DNA from: Eriocheir sinensis
Taxonomy: Eukaryota > Arthropoda > Malacostraca > Decapoda > Varunidae
NCBI RefSeq assembly: GCF_024679095.1
Contig: NC_066531.1
Span: 3,968,342-4,032,341 of the forward strand
Reading direction: 5' to 3'
DNA length: 64,000 nt
Shown: positions 32,226 through 42,856 of the stretch, piece after piece
Layout: each line of letters begins with the position of its first letter
Position numbering within the stretch: the first letter of the stretch is position 1
Notes under the pieces: model-generated
The model's database searches: none
Seen by the model: the letters and a program-made list of their open reading frames with translations, nothing else
Told to the model about the DNA's origin: nothing
Program-made: the position numbers and the translations under genes

Positions 32226-32335
32226 TAACGGACGTTTTAAGGATTTGGTGGATAACTTTGACGACATCTTGAAAATCAAACCTTTCTCAGAGTCAGACTG
32301 TGGTAGACTTGAATATGTTATTAAGCACACCTGAT
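32226..32335 (-). pseudogene. Possible fragment related to the 'GCDTTS' family, left part
   Basis: Sequence at 32311-32335 is also present at 32796-32820 as the duplication flanking a LINE. The region just beyond, 32796-32870 on the minus strand, reads LFNVVSGVFNNIF, similar to LFNAVSSVLNY in the copy at 27823-28560. The similarity is short, so a third copy of the family here is only probable. Confidence 0.35.
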
Positions 32336-32795
32336 TTTTAAATATTTTTTTACAACAAAGGAGACAGCTCAAGGGCACCAAAAAAGGAAACAATAATAAA
32401 AAAAGCCCGCTACTCGCTGCTCCTAAAAAAAAGGAATCAAAAGAGGTGGCCGAAAGAGAGGTCAATTTCGGGAGGAGAGGTGTCCTGATACCCTCCTCTT
32501 GAAAGAGTTCAAGTCGTAGGCAGGAGGATATACAGATGAAGAAAAATTGTTCCAGAGTTTACCAGCGTGAGGGATGAAAGAGTGAAGATGCTGGTTAACT
32601 CTTCCATAAGGGGTTTGGACAGTATAGGGACGAGAATGAGTAGAAAGTCGTGTGCAGCGGGGACGAGGGAGGGGGGGAGGCATGTAGTTAGTAAGTTCAG
32701 AAGAGCAGTCAGCGTGAAAATATCGATAGAAGATAGAAAGAGAGGCAACATCGCGACGGAATTTAAGAAGTAGAAAACTATCAGAAGGAGGAGGA
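32336..32795 (-). mobile_element. LINE (Jockey/CR1-type) 3' end with a 25-bp target duplication
   Basis: The minus strand reads SFLLLKFRRDVASLSIFYRY, through PHAGKLWNNFSSSVYPP, to RRVSGHLSSRN and an A-tail (T-run at about 32343). The direct repeat at 32311-32335 and 32796-32820 matches at 24 of 25 positions, which shows the exact ends. A long duplication suits target-primed integration. Confidence 0.93.
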
Positions 32796-32985
32796 GAATA
32801 TGTTATTAAACACACCTGATACTACATTAAACAGTTATGAAACTATATGTAGAAATTTTTGGGTGGTCAAACCATATTTTCAGCCGACTATAACGTTACA
32901 GAAACGTCATGACAACGGCCTTCTATTCATGACGATGTGGACATCTCGTGCGAGGCCTGACCTGCACCTACCCTTTAGGAAAAGT

Positions 32986-33248
32986 TGGAAAGTTTTGTTT
33001 AGTCGGCGCAACATCTGTGGTCATATACCGGAGAGAGACAGGAGGGGGAAGGAATTATAGGAGAAGGGAACAGACCCCAGGAGAGGGGATACAACCCACG
33101 ATTAATACCTGGTACCCATTCGCTGCTGGGTGGACAGGGGCGTAGGGTATCGGAAAAGCCGCCCAAATTTTTCCACTCCACACGGGAATCGAACCCGGGC
33201 TCTCTCGATTGTGAGCCGAGTGTGCTAACCACTGCACCACGAAGCCCC
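32986..33248 (-). mobile_element. SINE family 1, full length
   Basis: Typical family-1 minus copy. CTACCCTTTA before it and CTACCCATTA after it agree at 9 of 10 positions and are probably the target duplication. The next miniature element begins within the right-hand copy. Confidence 0.9.
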
Positions 33249-33258
33249 CTACCCATTA

Positions 33259-33904
33259 AGCTACGGTTACACTAGTCAACGAAACGCTTGGAGTCCAACC
33301 TTAAACAATTCTATCTTTGGACGAGTGGTTAGACGAGTCCAACCTTGCCGTGGGAGATGTTTAGGTTTCTGCCTTTCCAACGGCGTCAAGACGAAAAGAA
33401 AAAGAAGAAGAGGAACAACAACAACAACACATGTGCCACGCTGTGAGCTGCTTTCTGGGGTCGAACCTTCTCCAGGAGATCGTGAATAACTTCAGTTGTT
33501 CACTCCATCACGGCGAGAACAGTTGAAGTTATGGCGCGTAGGGAGAGGAAATGTTTACACTGCAACGGTAGTCAAACGAATGTCTGCTTATTGTTACTAT
33601 ATACATTCTATAAAATTTTATTCCTATTTTAAGATATTTTTATACTAACAAATACTTCATCTCTTATGACTGAATAAGCTGTATACTTTCTTTTCAAATA
33701 TGTCATAAATATGAATACTGTATAACATAGATCTTCAGTTTCCTTCCCTTGGATGAGATCCAAGGGAAGGAGAACAACGCTACTGGGCGAGGTATCTTTC
33801 CTCCAACCCTACGCTTGGATTCCAAACGAAATCCTCCAACCTTGGACGAAATTCAAGCGAATCGTTGGAATCCAATCATTTCGTTGACTAGTGTAACCGT
33901 AGCT
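33259..33904. mobile_element. Miniature element, TTA target duplication (PIF/Harbinger-like)
   Basis: TTA at 33256-33258 and 33905-33907 flank terminal inverted repeats AGCTACGGTTACACTAGTC / GACTAGTGTAACCGTAGCT continuing to about 27 bp. The body includes inverted phrases such as CTTCCCTTGGATGAGATCC / AAGGGAAG and GAGTCCAACC / GGTTGGAC. No coding capacity was seen. Confidence 0.85.
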
Positions 33905-34121
33905 TTAGGAATCCACAAAGGTTCCGCCTCCCATCACACCCTGCCTTACCGCCGGCTCCCTATCTATCAAACATCCGGAAGTGGAGCCAATACTGTTCAC
34001 TCTTACTGTTCTACACTGTGTTCTCTGTTGTTATTAACTTCTTTATAAATCATCGTTCATTTTTTTTTTCCGAGTTCAATGGTTTCCTTGGACTCGAGCC
34101 AGCGCCTCTGGATGTTGTCTG

Positions 34122-34587
34122 CTAAGTCTATATACACCAAGTCAAGTCATACGCAGGTTTGTGGGAGGAGACACGGCCGAGGCGTGGTTTATGCGTGACA
34201 TTGTTTGGAGCCAAACTAGAGAATGTAGAAACAGGGATTTAGAGAAAACGAGGAAAGGCGGACTAATTTAAATGAATCTCTTCATCATGCCCTCCCTCAC
34301 ACCCCACGCCGCCGTTTGTAGACACTGGAATTACAGTCACGCAATAGCACAATATAAATATAAGAATATTTTCGTCAGTGGCTTGCCTGAACGCGCTGTG
34401 AAAGAAGGCGAGAATGCACATCCAGAGTGCACATACGGCCCCAACTTTAATCACCCCTGAACTGGCGGGTATTTTTTTTTTTAGCTTCAAGTGACGTCAT
34501 CCCGCTGCTCCGCCCCAAAACCGCCTCCTGCTTTTATCTGTCGCAATTTTGAAGCAGAGTGACTTGACTTGGTATATATAGACTTAG
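34122..34587 (+). mobile_element. Miniature element with 8-bp target duplication, 466 bp
   Basis: GTTGTCTG occurs at 34114-34121 and 34588-34595. Terminal inverted repeats are CTAAGTCTATATACACCAAG and, from the right, CTAAGTCTATATATACCAAG. Other copies: 36275-36737, a partial one at 23165-23427, and a split one at 60225-63533. An 8-bp duplication fits hAT or P-type transposases, but the CTAAGTC ends are not typical hAT ends, so the class is open. Confidence 0.9.
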
Positions 34588-34799
34588 GTTGTCTGCGTCT
34601 AGGAAAATTTCTATCTCCTCGTCGTGACGGCCGAGGCCCGACAGGAAGCATACGCTATAGCTGTGTGTGGCGACGGTGCTCATCTCCGTCCCGTTAGGCT
34701 TTGAGTCAGTGGTGGGAGAGAACCAATTAGCCCAGCACAGGGCCAGTGTAGCATCAGGGTTCCCACAGTGTACCTTGCCCACGTTTCCCAAAGTCATTT

Positions 34800-34930
34800 A
34801 TCGACCGTCCCGACATGAAGGATGAACAACTGGGAAAGCTGCATTCCGACTGCTCCAGCCTGAATTCGAATCCACCTCCGTAAATTCATATCTAGGAACG
34901 CTAGCCACTGCACAACGGAGGCATGTAAAT
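34800..34930 (-). mobile_element. Degraded tRNA-headed SINE (family 4-like)
   Basis: The minus strand begins CCTCCGTTGTGCAGTGGCTAG and contains GGATTCGAATTCAGG as a B-box remnant, then GCATTCCGACTGCTCC-related body and the phrase TATCGACC. It is similar in order to 48160-48290. Confidence 0.5.
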
Positions 34931-35322
34931 GAAATTAGAATGACACACACACACACACACATATACAGTGTCAACCCCCCCAACACACACACAGCCTCTC
35001 TATATCCCATAAACACGTGGACGATATGGCGCCAGTACTGCAGCTCCACAGCCAAGTCAGACGGAGCTCAGCGGGGAAGGTAGCAAGGTCAAGTGGCGGG
35101 GGGAGAAAAGACTGTGATCAAAAGGCGTGTTGAGGAGCTGGAGGGTACTGCGCCCCCCTTAGTGGCGGGGCCCTCGCCATGCCTGAGTGGCCACAACAAC
35201 GGCGAGGAGGGCGCAGGGCCTCGCTTAACATCAATTGCTCCCTTTTGACCTGAATACTGAGTGGCGGCAAGACAAGGGACGCCTGGTCTGCCCACCGCCA
35301 CCTCTCACCAGTGTTCCTGAGG

Positions 35323-35480
<158 letters not shown>

Positions 35481-35489
35481 GCAGCTACT

Positions 35490-35802
35490 GCTAGCAGTAG
35501 TAGTTATTATAGTAGAAACAGTAGTAGTAGTAGCAGATACACACAAATATACGTCTACACCTACACAGATACACACACAAACGTGCACACATACACATAC
35601 ACACATATATACATACTTTACTAATAGTAGTGGTACTACCAGTAGTACTAAAAATACTCTCAGTACTATTACTATTAATCACACTACTACTACTATTATT
35701 ACTACATGCTACTACTACTACTACTACTACTACGTCTCCTTCTACTGCTACTGCTATTACTACTACTTACTTATTAATACTTATTAATACTTAGTAATAG
35801 TA
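35490..35802. repeat. TAG/TAC-rich microsatellite, left flank of a mariner-like element
   Basis: Imperfect AGTAGT and ACTACT triplets with CA-rich interruptions. It continues as (GTA)n on the other side of the element at 35803-36958. Confidence 0.9.
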
Positions 35803-36958
35803 CATGGTGATTCATTTAAACGAACTCATTTCGTTCTCCTTTCATTTCCACAAGGATATATCGTAAAGCGCCGTGTTAGTGTTATGTTACGCGGGACATC
35901 TGGGAGTTCCACACGTTAGGAAGAGAGGGCTGTGCTGGCAGGGTTTGTTAGCTGCCAGCGCCATATTGCCTCAGTCTCAGTGGAGATGCAGTACACACTA
36001 CAGCAACGGTTATTTCTTGTGAAAACTTATTGGATTACGAGATTGGTTAGGAGCTTTGCTTTCTTCGTAGTCCTCTGATACATGAAGTAGAAGTACCCGG
36101 CCTCCTGTGACTGACGCTTTAATGGAATAACTTGTGCAATCGCTTCCACATAATCAACAACCGTCAGCAGCGCAGATGAACGATTCTTGCCAGTACTGCT
36201 TCTTTGGGGAAGTTTACGAACACCAAAATCCCTCTGGTAGCTGTGATCGAGTTTGTATCCTAGCAAGTTTTCACCTAAGTCTATATACACCAAGTCGAGT
36301 CATACGCTGATTTGTGGGAGGAGACACGGCCGAGGCGTGGTTTATGCGTGACGTTGCTTGGAGCCAAACTAGAGAATGTAGAAACAGGGATTTAGAGAAA
36401 ACGAGGAAAGGCGGACTAATTTAAATCAATCACTTCAACATGCCCTCCCTCACACCCCACACCGCCGTTTGTAGTCATTGAAATTACAGTCACGCAATAG
36501 CACAATAAAAAGACATTTTTTTCGTCAGTGGCTTGCCTGAACGCGCTGTGAAAGGAGGCGAGAATGCACATCCAGAGTGCACACACGGCCCCAACTTTAG
36601 TCACCCCTGAACTGGCGGGTTTTTTTTTTTTTGGCTCCAAGTGACGTCATCCCGCTGCTCCGCCCCAAAACCGCCTCCTGCGCGTACCGGTCGCAGTTTT
36701 GAAGCAGAGTGACTTGACTTGGTATATATAGACTTAGGTTTTCAAAAGCAAAAATGTTGCTGCGGTGTGTACTGCATTTTTACAGCAAATGAGGCAGTTT
36801 GGAGGTGATAGCTACTAAATCCTGCCCAGTACGGCCTCTCTTCATACAGTGTGAAACTCCCAGATGTCCCGCGTCACGTAACACTAACACAGCGCTTTAC
36901 GACATATTCCCGTAAATAGAAGGAGAACGAAATGTATTAGTTATATATAAATCACCCG
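35803..36958 (+). mobile_element. Mariner-like inverted-repeat element with ~200-bp ends and a nested miniature element
   Basis: TA at 35801-35802 and 36959-36960 flank ends CATGGTGATTCATTTAAACG and, from the right, CGGGTGATTTATATATAAC. Similarity continues inward for about 200 bp (TTCGTTCTCC, GTAAAGCGC, GCGGGACATCTGGGAGTT). On the left it extends into an open start MQYTLQQRLFLVKTY at about 35986, which resembles the N-terminal helix-turn-helix of DUF4817-type transposases. The right end carries the matching MQYTPQQHF. The rest of a transposase is missing. A minus-strand open frame of 88 codons in the middle (36027-36293) was not recognised. Confidence 0.75.
36275..36737 (+). mobile_element. 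Miniature element with 8-bp target duplication, nested
   Basis: Same family as 34122-34587, 463 bp. GTTTTCAC at 36267-36274 and GTTTTCAA at 36738-36745 agree at 7 of 8 positions. It lies within the mariner-like element and so inserted later. Confidence 0.9.
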
Positions 36959-36960
36959 TA

Positions 36961-37001
<41 letters not shown>

Positions 37002-37088
37002 CCAGTAGTAGTAATAACAGTAGTGGTAGTAGTAGTAGTAGTAGTAGTAGTAGTTGTAGTAGTAGCAGTAGTAGTAGTAACATTAGTG

Positions 37089-37125
<37 letters not shown>

Positions 37126-37300
37126 CAGTAGTAGTGGTAACATTAGTGGTAGTAGTAGTAGTACTAGTAGTAGTTGTAATAGTAGTAGTAGTAGTAGTTG
37201 TAATAGTAGTAGTAGTAGTAGTAGTGTGATTAATACAAATAGTACTATGAGTACTACTACTAGTACTACAACTAGTAGTAATACTACTACTACTATTTTA
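36961..37300. repeat. (TAG)n microsatellite with variants
   Basis: TAG repeats with TAGTGGTAACATTAG blocks repeated near 37075 and 37135, decaying to mixed TAC/TAG by 37300. Poly-Val and poly-Leu frames are artefacts. Confidence 0.96.
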
Positions 37301-37380
37301 GTATTATTAATGTAGTAATGACAGTAATAGTACGACTACGATTATTAGCGTATGTGTATATGTGTGTATATTTGTGTGTG

Positions 37381-37423
<43 letters not shown>
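37381..37423. repeat. (CT)n microsatellite
   Basis: A pure CT run directly next to a LINE 3' tail. Confidence 0.95.
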
Positions 37424-37425
<2 letters not shown>

Positions 37426-37429
<4 letters not shown>

Positions 37430-37964
37430 ACAGCAGAGGAGACAGTTCAAGGGCGTAAAAAAAAAACAATAATGAAAAAAAAAAATCCCGCTACTTACTT
37501 CCTGAATAGAGTCCAGAGGCGTGGCTAAAAAGAGAATAATCAATTTCGGGAGGAGAGGTGTCCTGATACCCTCCTCTTGAAAGAGTTCAAGTCGTAGGCA
37601 GGAGGAAATACAGATGAGGGAAGATCGTTCCAGAGTTTACCAGCGTGAGGGATGAAAGAGTGAAGATGCTGGTTAACTCTTGCATAAGGGGTTTGGACAG
37701 TATAGGGATGAGCTTGATCAGAAAGTCGTGTGAGGCGAGGCCGCGGGAGGGGGGGGAGGCATGCAGTTAGCAGGTTCAGAAGAGCAGTCAGTGTGAAAAT
37801 ATCGATAGAAGATAGAAAGAGAGGCAACACCGCGACGGAATTTAAGAGGTAGAAGACTATCAGTAGGAGGAGACGAGCTGATGAGAAGAAGAGCCTTAGA
37901 CTTCACTCTGTCCAAAAGACCTGTGTGAGTGGAGCCCCCCCACACGTGAGATGCATACTCCATA
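37426..37964 (-). mobile_element. LINE (Jockey/CR1-type), 5'-truncated 3' end
   Basis: The minus strand reads MEYASHVWGGSTHTGLLDRV to KLWNDLPSSVFPP and RRVSGHLSSRN, with a tail ending at about 37426. It is truncated at the codons for MEYAS and abuts a (TGTA)-rich tract. Confidence 0.9.
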
Positions 37965-38044
37965 TATGTGTATGTGTGTATGTGCGTATGTTTATGTGTG
38001 TATCTGTGTATGTGTGTACTTATATATATGTGTACACACAGATA

Positions 38045-38110
38045 CAGGCCAGACGACCTACATACGGCAGCTCCTGAAGATCGGCTGTTCACACAATTCC
38101 CTTCTCACCC
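38045..38110 (+). mobile_element. Short CR1-tail-like fragment
   Basis: 'caggccagacgacctacata' and 'cggcagctcctga' resemble the CR1-type 3' tail at 20045-20090 ('aggccggttggcctata', 'ggcagctcctgta'). It is only about 60 bp. Confidence 0.35.
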
Positions 38111-38910
38111 ATAAATGCAATTAACATTTCAGTTTCAGTTATGTTTCAACTGAAAAGCATAAATCAGGTGAGGTCTAACCAGTCGTAACTACAATCGGAA
38201 GCGACAGTCCTGAGAGTTTGTAATTCCCAGAAAAAAGTGACCGAAAACCTTAATTGGCGTATATGTTTCAAGTGTGACTGATATGAGTCGTAAGTTTGTT
38301 TCAAAGGTTTTGGATAAATAAATAAAAATAATGCATATAGGAAAAAAAATATTGATTAAAAAAATCAATCGGGCTTCCATCCTTTGCACCAATGATTTTT
38401 TTTATATGTATGTTGATATGTCCCTTTGTCATCCAGAAATAAAGAGCAATATTTTTCATTTTCACTTCTTTTTGCATATGAATTTTTCACTCCTTGAAAC
38501 GGGAAAACATTTTTCTTGATATTACGAAAAAAAAAAAAAAGAAAATCATTTTTTATCATGCAATTATATTTGTAAATTTTGCGTTAAGTACTGAAATCAG
38601 TATATTACATGTGGAGTAAACAAGAAAATTATAAAAAAAACTAAAGTTCTGAGAAAACGCCCAGAAATTTTTTTTTTGTTCTCTATTTGATAACTAACTT
38701 TCAAAGGACTCATCTGTAACATTAATAAAATAAATTTGCAAATATATTTTTTTCCATATTTTTGATGCATTCCATGGACTGATAACCTGTGCCCATACTT
38801 ATAAAGCTTACCCTTCATCTTAGGCTCGTCTTAAGCGATTAAAATGGCCGCACGTAATCCTAAATCCCGAGGTGTTTCCTATGAGATCACAGCGTGCCCG
38901 AGACTCGTCC
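38111..38910. other. AT-rich stretch without features
   Basis: Several T-runs and A-runs. The small open frames show no recognisable similarity. Confidence 0.5.
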
Positions 38911-38914
38911 CTCA

Positions 38915-39247
38915 AGCCCCGTTCACACTGTGCCGACTCTGGGCCACGACTACCCACGACTCTAGGGTACACGAGGTCTTGGGTGTTGATGTGAAAGGGT
39001 CGGGCATGTCTTGAAAGAGGTCTTGAGACTGTTGCCGAATGCTGCGCCGACGTCGTGACGGGAGTCTGGAATCGTGAGAGTTAGCACGACATGCTGGCAA
39101 CTAGTTGGCCGAATGTCCCAGACAGTCGGCAAGACACCAAGACCCCAATAAAACCTCCCCCCCTTCTTGGAGCGTGGGAACCAACTTGTCAAATGGAAAA
39201 GTCGCTGGGTTGTCGTGGCCCAGAGTCGGCACAGTGTGAACGGGGCT
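38915..39247. mobile_element. Miniature element with ~35-bp perfect inverted repeats
   Basis: Ends AGCCCCGTTCACACTGTGCC and the exact inverse GGCACAGTGTGAACGGGGCT, extending through GACTCTGGGCCACGAC. Flanking triplets are TCA (left) and TTA (right), one base off a TWA-type duplication, so PIF/Harbinger-like is likely. No coding capacity is seen. Confidence 0.8.
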
Positions 39248-39478
39248 TTAGCTAAAGTTGGGTGAGGGGTGGAATAAGACCTGGGCCTTTGCTTCAGACC
39301 CGCTCTGCAGATGACAACGGTAGTGGCGCCGCTGCCGGAGGTCTGTTTTGCATAGGAGAGACGTGATTAACGAAGTGTGTGGCGCATGAAAGGACTGGAA
39401 GTGGAAGGCATTGTGTTTGTGACTGACCTCTTGCCTCGTAATGACTTACAGGAAGTACTGGAAAGGGCTGTGGTACCA

Positions 39479-39729
39479 TTAACCCATCGGCTGTCATTGG
39501 CACGGATTTGGCTTTCACTGTTAGCCTGGCAAAATATACTTCCAGGTCTTTCTCTGCCTCTGTGTTGGATAATAACTGTGTTAATAATTATGGTATTGGT
39601 GTGCTGGATATCCCCTCCGAAGGTGCATGACTTTACGTTTTTCTTCAATGAATTGTAGCAGCCACTTTTTGCTCCATTCCTGTAGCTTGGTGATGTCTTA
39701 TTGTAGGAAATCCACAGTCAAGGGGTTAA
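39479..39729 (-). mobile_element. TTAA-bounded short element with a CR1-type reverse-transcriptase fragment
   Basis: TTAA is present at both ends (39479-39482 and 39726-39729), with related ends TTAACCCATCGGCTGTC and, from the right, TTAACCCCTTGACTGTG. The minus strand encodes LQEW, KKWLLQF and HQY-type remnants of the same segment as 21673-21930 with several lesions. TTAA targets are typical of piggyBac-type elements, but no piggyBac transposase is visible. Confidence 0.78.
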
Positions 39730-40127
39730 TGTAGCTTTGTTCCGCTACTTGTGGTGTCTGGTGGGGAAGGTTATTTTGAAAGTCTTTTTTATGTCATACG
39801 TAACATCAGTGATCAATAAGAGTAAGGTTTCCATATGTCTCCTATGGAAGGTTAATGCTTTCTAAGAGTATTGTTTTAGTGAGTATTACTGCACGGTAGA
39901 ATCAGGGTTGGTCGATATCTCGTTTTTCTTCAAACTTCCCGGAAAACATTAAGAAAGAATGTGTAAACAGGGGCGTCCGCAGAATCAATATGCTCTAGGT
40001 CCTTCACATCAAATTTCATATATCCCTTGAGGAAGCACAGGGCACATACAATTTTCTAAGCAATGCAGCCCCATCTGTCCTAAGGTTTTTAAACTATTAA
40101 TTGTAATAACTAGCAAACGAGTGTTAA
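39730..40127. other. No feature recognised
   Basis: Nothing supported in this interval. Confidence 0.5.
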
Positions 40128-40510
40128 TTAACTGAGGTTGAAATCCATATGTTCGTTAGTTCCGAACCGAGATCGCTGGCCATCACACACCCAACGTTTT
40201 GCTACACGATGGATATCTAAGACAGGAACGTGACTCCGTGAAGCCCAGGAAACTTGGCTTTTACGGCACTTCAACCTGATCTTGGAGTGTAGGACCTCAT
40301 TTGGGTTATGGTGGCATCTGCGAAGAACTTCTGGTGAGGTCAAGTCGCGGTATACAGACTTGATGTACCCAAACTTCTCCAATGGTATCTTGGCAAGGTA
40401 AAGTTTCTTGGTCTTATGAGATGGCCGAGTTGTCCTTGCTGCTTTAGCTGTGTTATAGAAACGACACAAACTTTCACCTTTAGGACAGAAACTATGTCAA
40501 CGAGGCTCTC
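40128..40510 (-). pseudogene. Fragment resembling a Mutator-like transposase
   Basis: The minus strand reads CPKGESLCRFYNTAK, then HKTKKLYLAKIPLEKFGYIK, SVYRDLTSPEVLRRC and HHNPNEVLHSKIRLKCRKS. This fits a pattern I recall from invertebrate Mutator-like transposase domain proteins: CP.G..SWC..., an I-x-x-V-[FY]-x-x-L-[ST] helix with LLxRC, and the signature (TQ)NPNE.(L/F)HS.IW..CPK. The usual Trp after I has become Arg, and the frame breaks afterwards. About 115 codons remain, only part of a transposase. No flanking terminal repeats were found. Assignment is from motif memory and should be tested by profile search. Confidence 0.55.
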
Positions 40511-40579
40511 ACAGCACTAAGCTCCAACCAACGAACATCATCGTCCACCCGCACAATGAGTAACTGAAACAACTGCCAG

Positions 40580-40817
40580 ATGTATAATGTATCTGGTCGC
40601 GGCACGAGAAAAAGATAATTAATGATTTTCTAATTTCTAATGAAAGACCTTTAAATTTTCCCGTTCAATATGCGAAATTTGTCAAAACCTTCATAGGATG
40701 TATAATGTATCTCGTCGCGGCACGAGAAAAAAATAATTAATGATTTTCTAATTTCTAATGAAAGACCTTTAAATTTTCCCGTTCAATATGCGAAATTTGT
40801 CAAAACCTTCATAGGAT
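40580..40817. repeat. Two-copy tandem duplication, ~118-bp unit
   Basis: ATGTATAATGTATCT starts copies at 40580 and 40698. The copies are nearly identical through GTCAAAACCTTCATAGGAT, so the duplication is recent. Confidence 0.93.
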
Positions 40818-40949
40818 TTTTTTCACAGGCCAGATCTATTTGTAATTTTCTCTCTCATTTTTAGTCGAAAAATCACTACCATACAGACGGTAACCTAAGG
40901 AACACTTCTGAGCTCCGGTTGCTTACGCTTCTTGAAATAAAACACAATA

Positions 40950-41650
40950 CACCGGGTATTCGATATATGCGAGTTCGAAATATGGTAATTCGCTCATATG
41001 CGACTAACCTAAATGTGCCAAGTATTCGTTTTATGCGAGAAAAATTCGGTCTTATGCGAGTATCGGCGCTGGTGTGACTGGTTGGTGAGGTATGGTGACA
41101 CACTAGAGGGCGCCGGGTGCAAATGTTTTCCCGCACTTTCCTCGCCTATAATTAACCTTTTCCTCCCTCTGATCCTAAAGTTAATCATCAGGTAGCTAAT
41201 TATCGTAGACTTTGAGTGTGTCTCCCCGGAGGCAATCAGCTGCTCTGGGCTGTCAGACTCGGAGAAGCTCTACCCTGAATGGGGTACATATAACTTCGAG
41301 TATAATATCCATGTCCTGATTTCCCTTCAGTAAGATTCAAAATACATATGAGTATACAGTACGTGATATAGTAGAAAAAACATGCACATATTAACTTAAC
41401 ATTCGAGATTCCAGAATTTTAAACGTCTATTCGTGTTTGATGCTCGTATTCCGCGTCGGTATTCGGACAGTCGCATTTTCGCTGCATTATTACTGTGAAA
41501 CGGTGCCGGAATAAATAGTTAGAGGGTTCGGAAACGGGTCGTGGAACATAACCCACTATAATTAATGGGATGATAGCTTCGATATATGCGAATTCACATT
41601 ATGCGAGCTTTTTGCAGAACGTAACCCTCGCATATAACGAATACCTGGTG
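40950..41650. mobile_element. Nonautonomous Tc1/mariner-superfamily (pogo-like) element, 701 bp
   Basis: TA at 40948-40949 and 41651-41652 flank ends CACCGGGTATTCGATATATG and, from the right, CACCAGGTATTCGTTATATG, with TTATGCGAG-type subterminal repeats on both sides. The 'GTATTCGTTATATGCGA' style of ends is familiar from pogo/Tigger-like elements. No transposase is encoded. Confidence 0.7.
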
Positions 41651-41861
41651 TACTATATGCGCGGTTTCTGGCGGTAACACAATGGTTTCTGAGTCGAATA
41701 TCAGACCTCGCACGGCCACCGGAATCCCTCTCGCAGCTGGAGTGATGAAGAATGGTGTCACTTCATGAGTCCTTGTTGTGGGGGTCACTTTGTCCCACAC
41801 TTGGACGGTTATATATGTCGAATTTCCCTGCATCATCCATTTGTTGGCTCACTCATACGGG

Positions 41862-42129
41862 AAAAGGTTGGAAAGTTTCGTTTAGTCGGCGCAACAGCTG
41901 TGGTCATATGCCGGAGAGAGACAGAAGGGGAAGGAATTATAGGAGAAGGGAACAGACCTCAGGAGACGGGACACAACCCCCGATTAATACCTGGTACCCA
42001 TTCACTGCTGGGTGGACAGGGGCGTAGGGTATCGGAAAAGCCGCCCAGATTTTTTCACTCCACCCGGGAATCGAACCCGGCTCTCTCGGTTGTGAGCCGA
42101 GTGTGCTAACCACTGCACCACGAAGACCC
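41862..42129 (-). mobile_element. SINE family 1, full length, 14-bp target duplication
   Basis: CTCACTCATACGGG occurs at 41848-41861 and 42130-42143. A short AAAAGG tail precedes the 3' end. One base is missing from the B-box stem relative to other copies. Confidence 0.93.
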
Positions 42130-42143
42130 CTCACTCATACGGG

Positions 42144-42500
42144 CCATAGTTCCTCCTGAAGTACCTCATCGTTGTTGTTGTTATCTGTGTCTGTGTGTGT
42201 ATATCTATGTGTATGTATATGTGTATGTGTGTATGTGTTTATATTGTGTGCACTGGTATGTGTATATGTGCATGTGTGTGTATATGCGTATGTATACATG
42301 TATATGTGTTGAGTTTGTGTGTATTTTGATGTGTTGTGTGTAATTGTAGGGGTGGAGGATGGAATGGTGGAGGCGTGCAGTTAGCAAGTTCAGAAGTGAA
42401 GTCAAAACATCAATTAATCAATCAATGGGAGCATACGTCGGGGGGCACGTCGCGCCGCCCACCCCGCAACGGCCCTCGATAGGAGATAAGGGAAAAATAT
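42144..42500. repeat. Imperfect (TG/TA)n tract and unannotated flank
   Basis: TGTGTATATG-type repeats run at about 42185-42345. The following 150 bp include 22 bp matching the LINE ('gttagcaagttcagaag'). Confidence 0.7.
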
Positions 42501-42502
42501 AA

Positions 42503-42636
<134 letters not shown>

Positions 42637-42725
42637 CTTTCTCTCCAATAATATGAATTTTCATTACCAAACCCTTCAATGAATGGAATCTTTAGCGATA
42701 TGTGTGACAATGGACGCGAGCACGC

Positions 42726-42727
<2 letters not shown>

Positions 42728-42772
<45 letters not shown>

Positions 42773-42774
42773 TC

Positions 42775-42856
<82 letters not shown>
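42728..42856. repeat. (GT)n then (ATA)n microsatellite
   Basis: TG repeats to about 42771, then ATA repeats to about 42856. Poly-Ile, poly-Asn and poly-Tyr frames are artefacts. Confidence 0.97.

Noticed and set aside
36027..36293. Novel minus-strand protein inside the mariner-like element
   Set aside because: It is cut by a miniature element at its start and has no recognisable motif. It is kept only as a note in the element entry.
40128..40469. Host gene on the minus strand
   Set aside because: Motifs point to a transposase remnant and the frame breaks on both sides.
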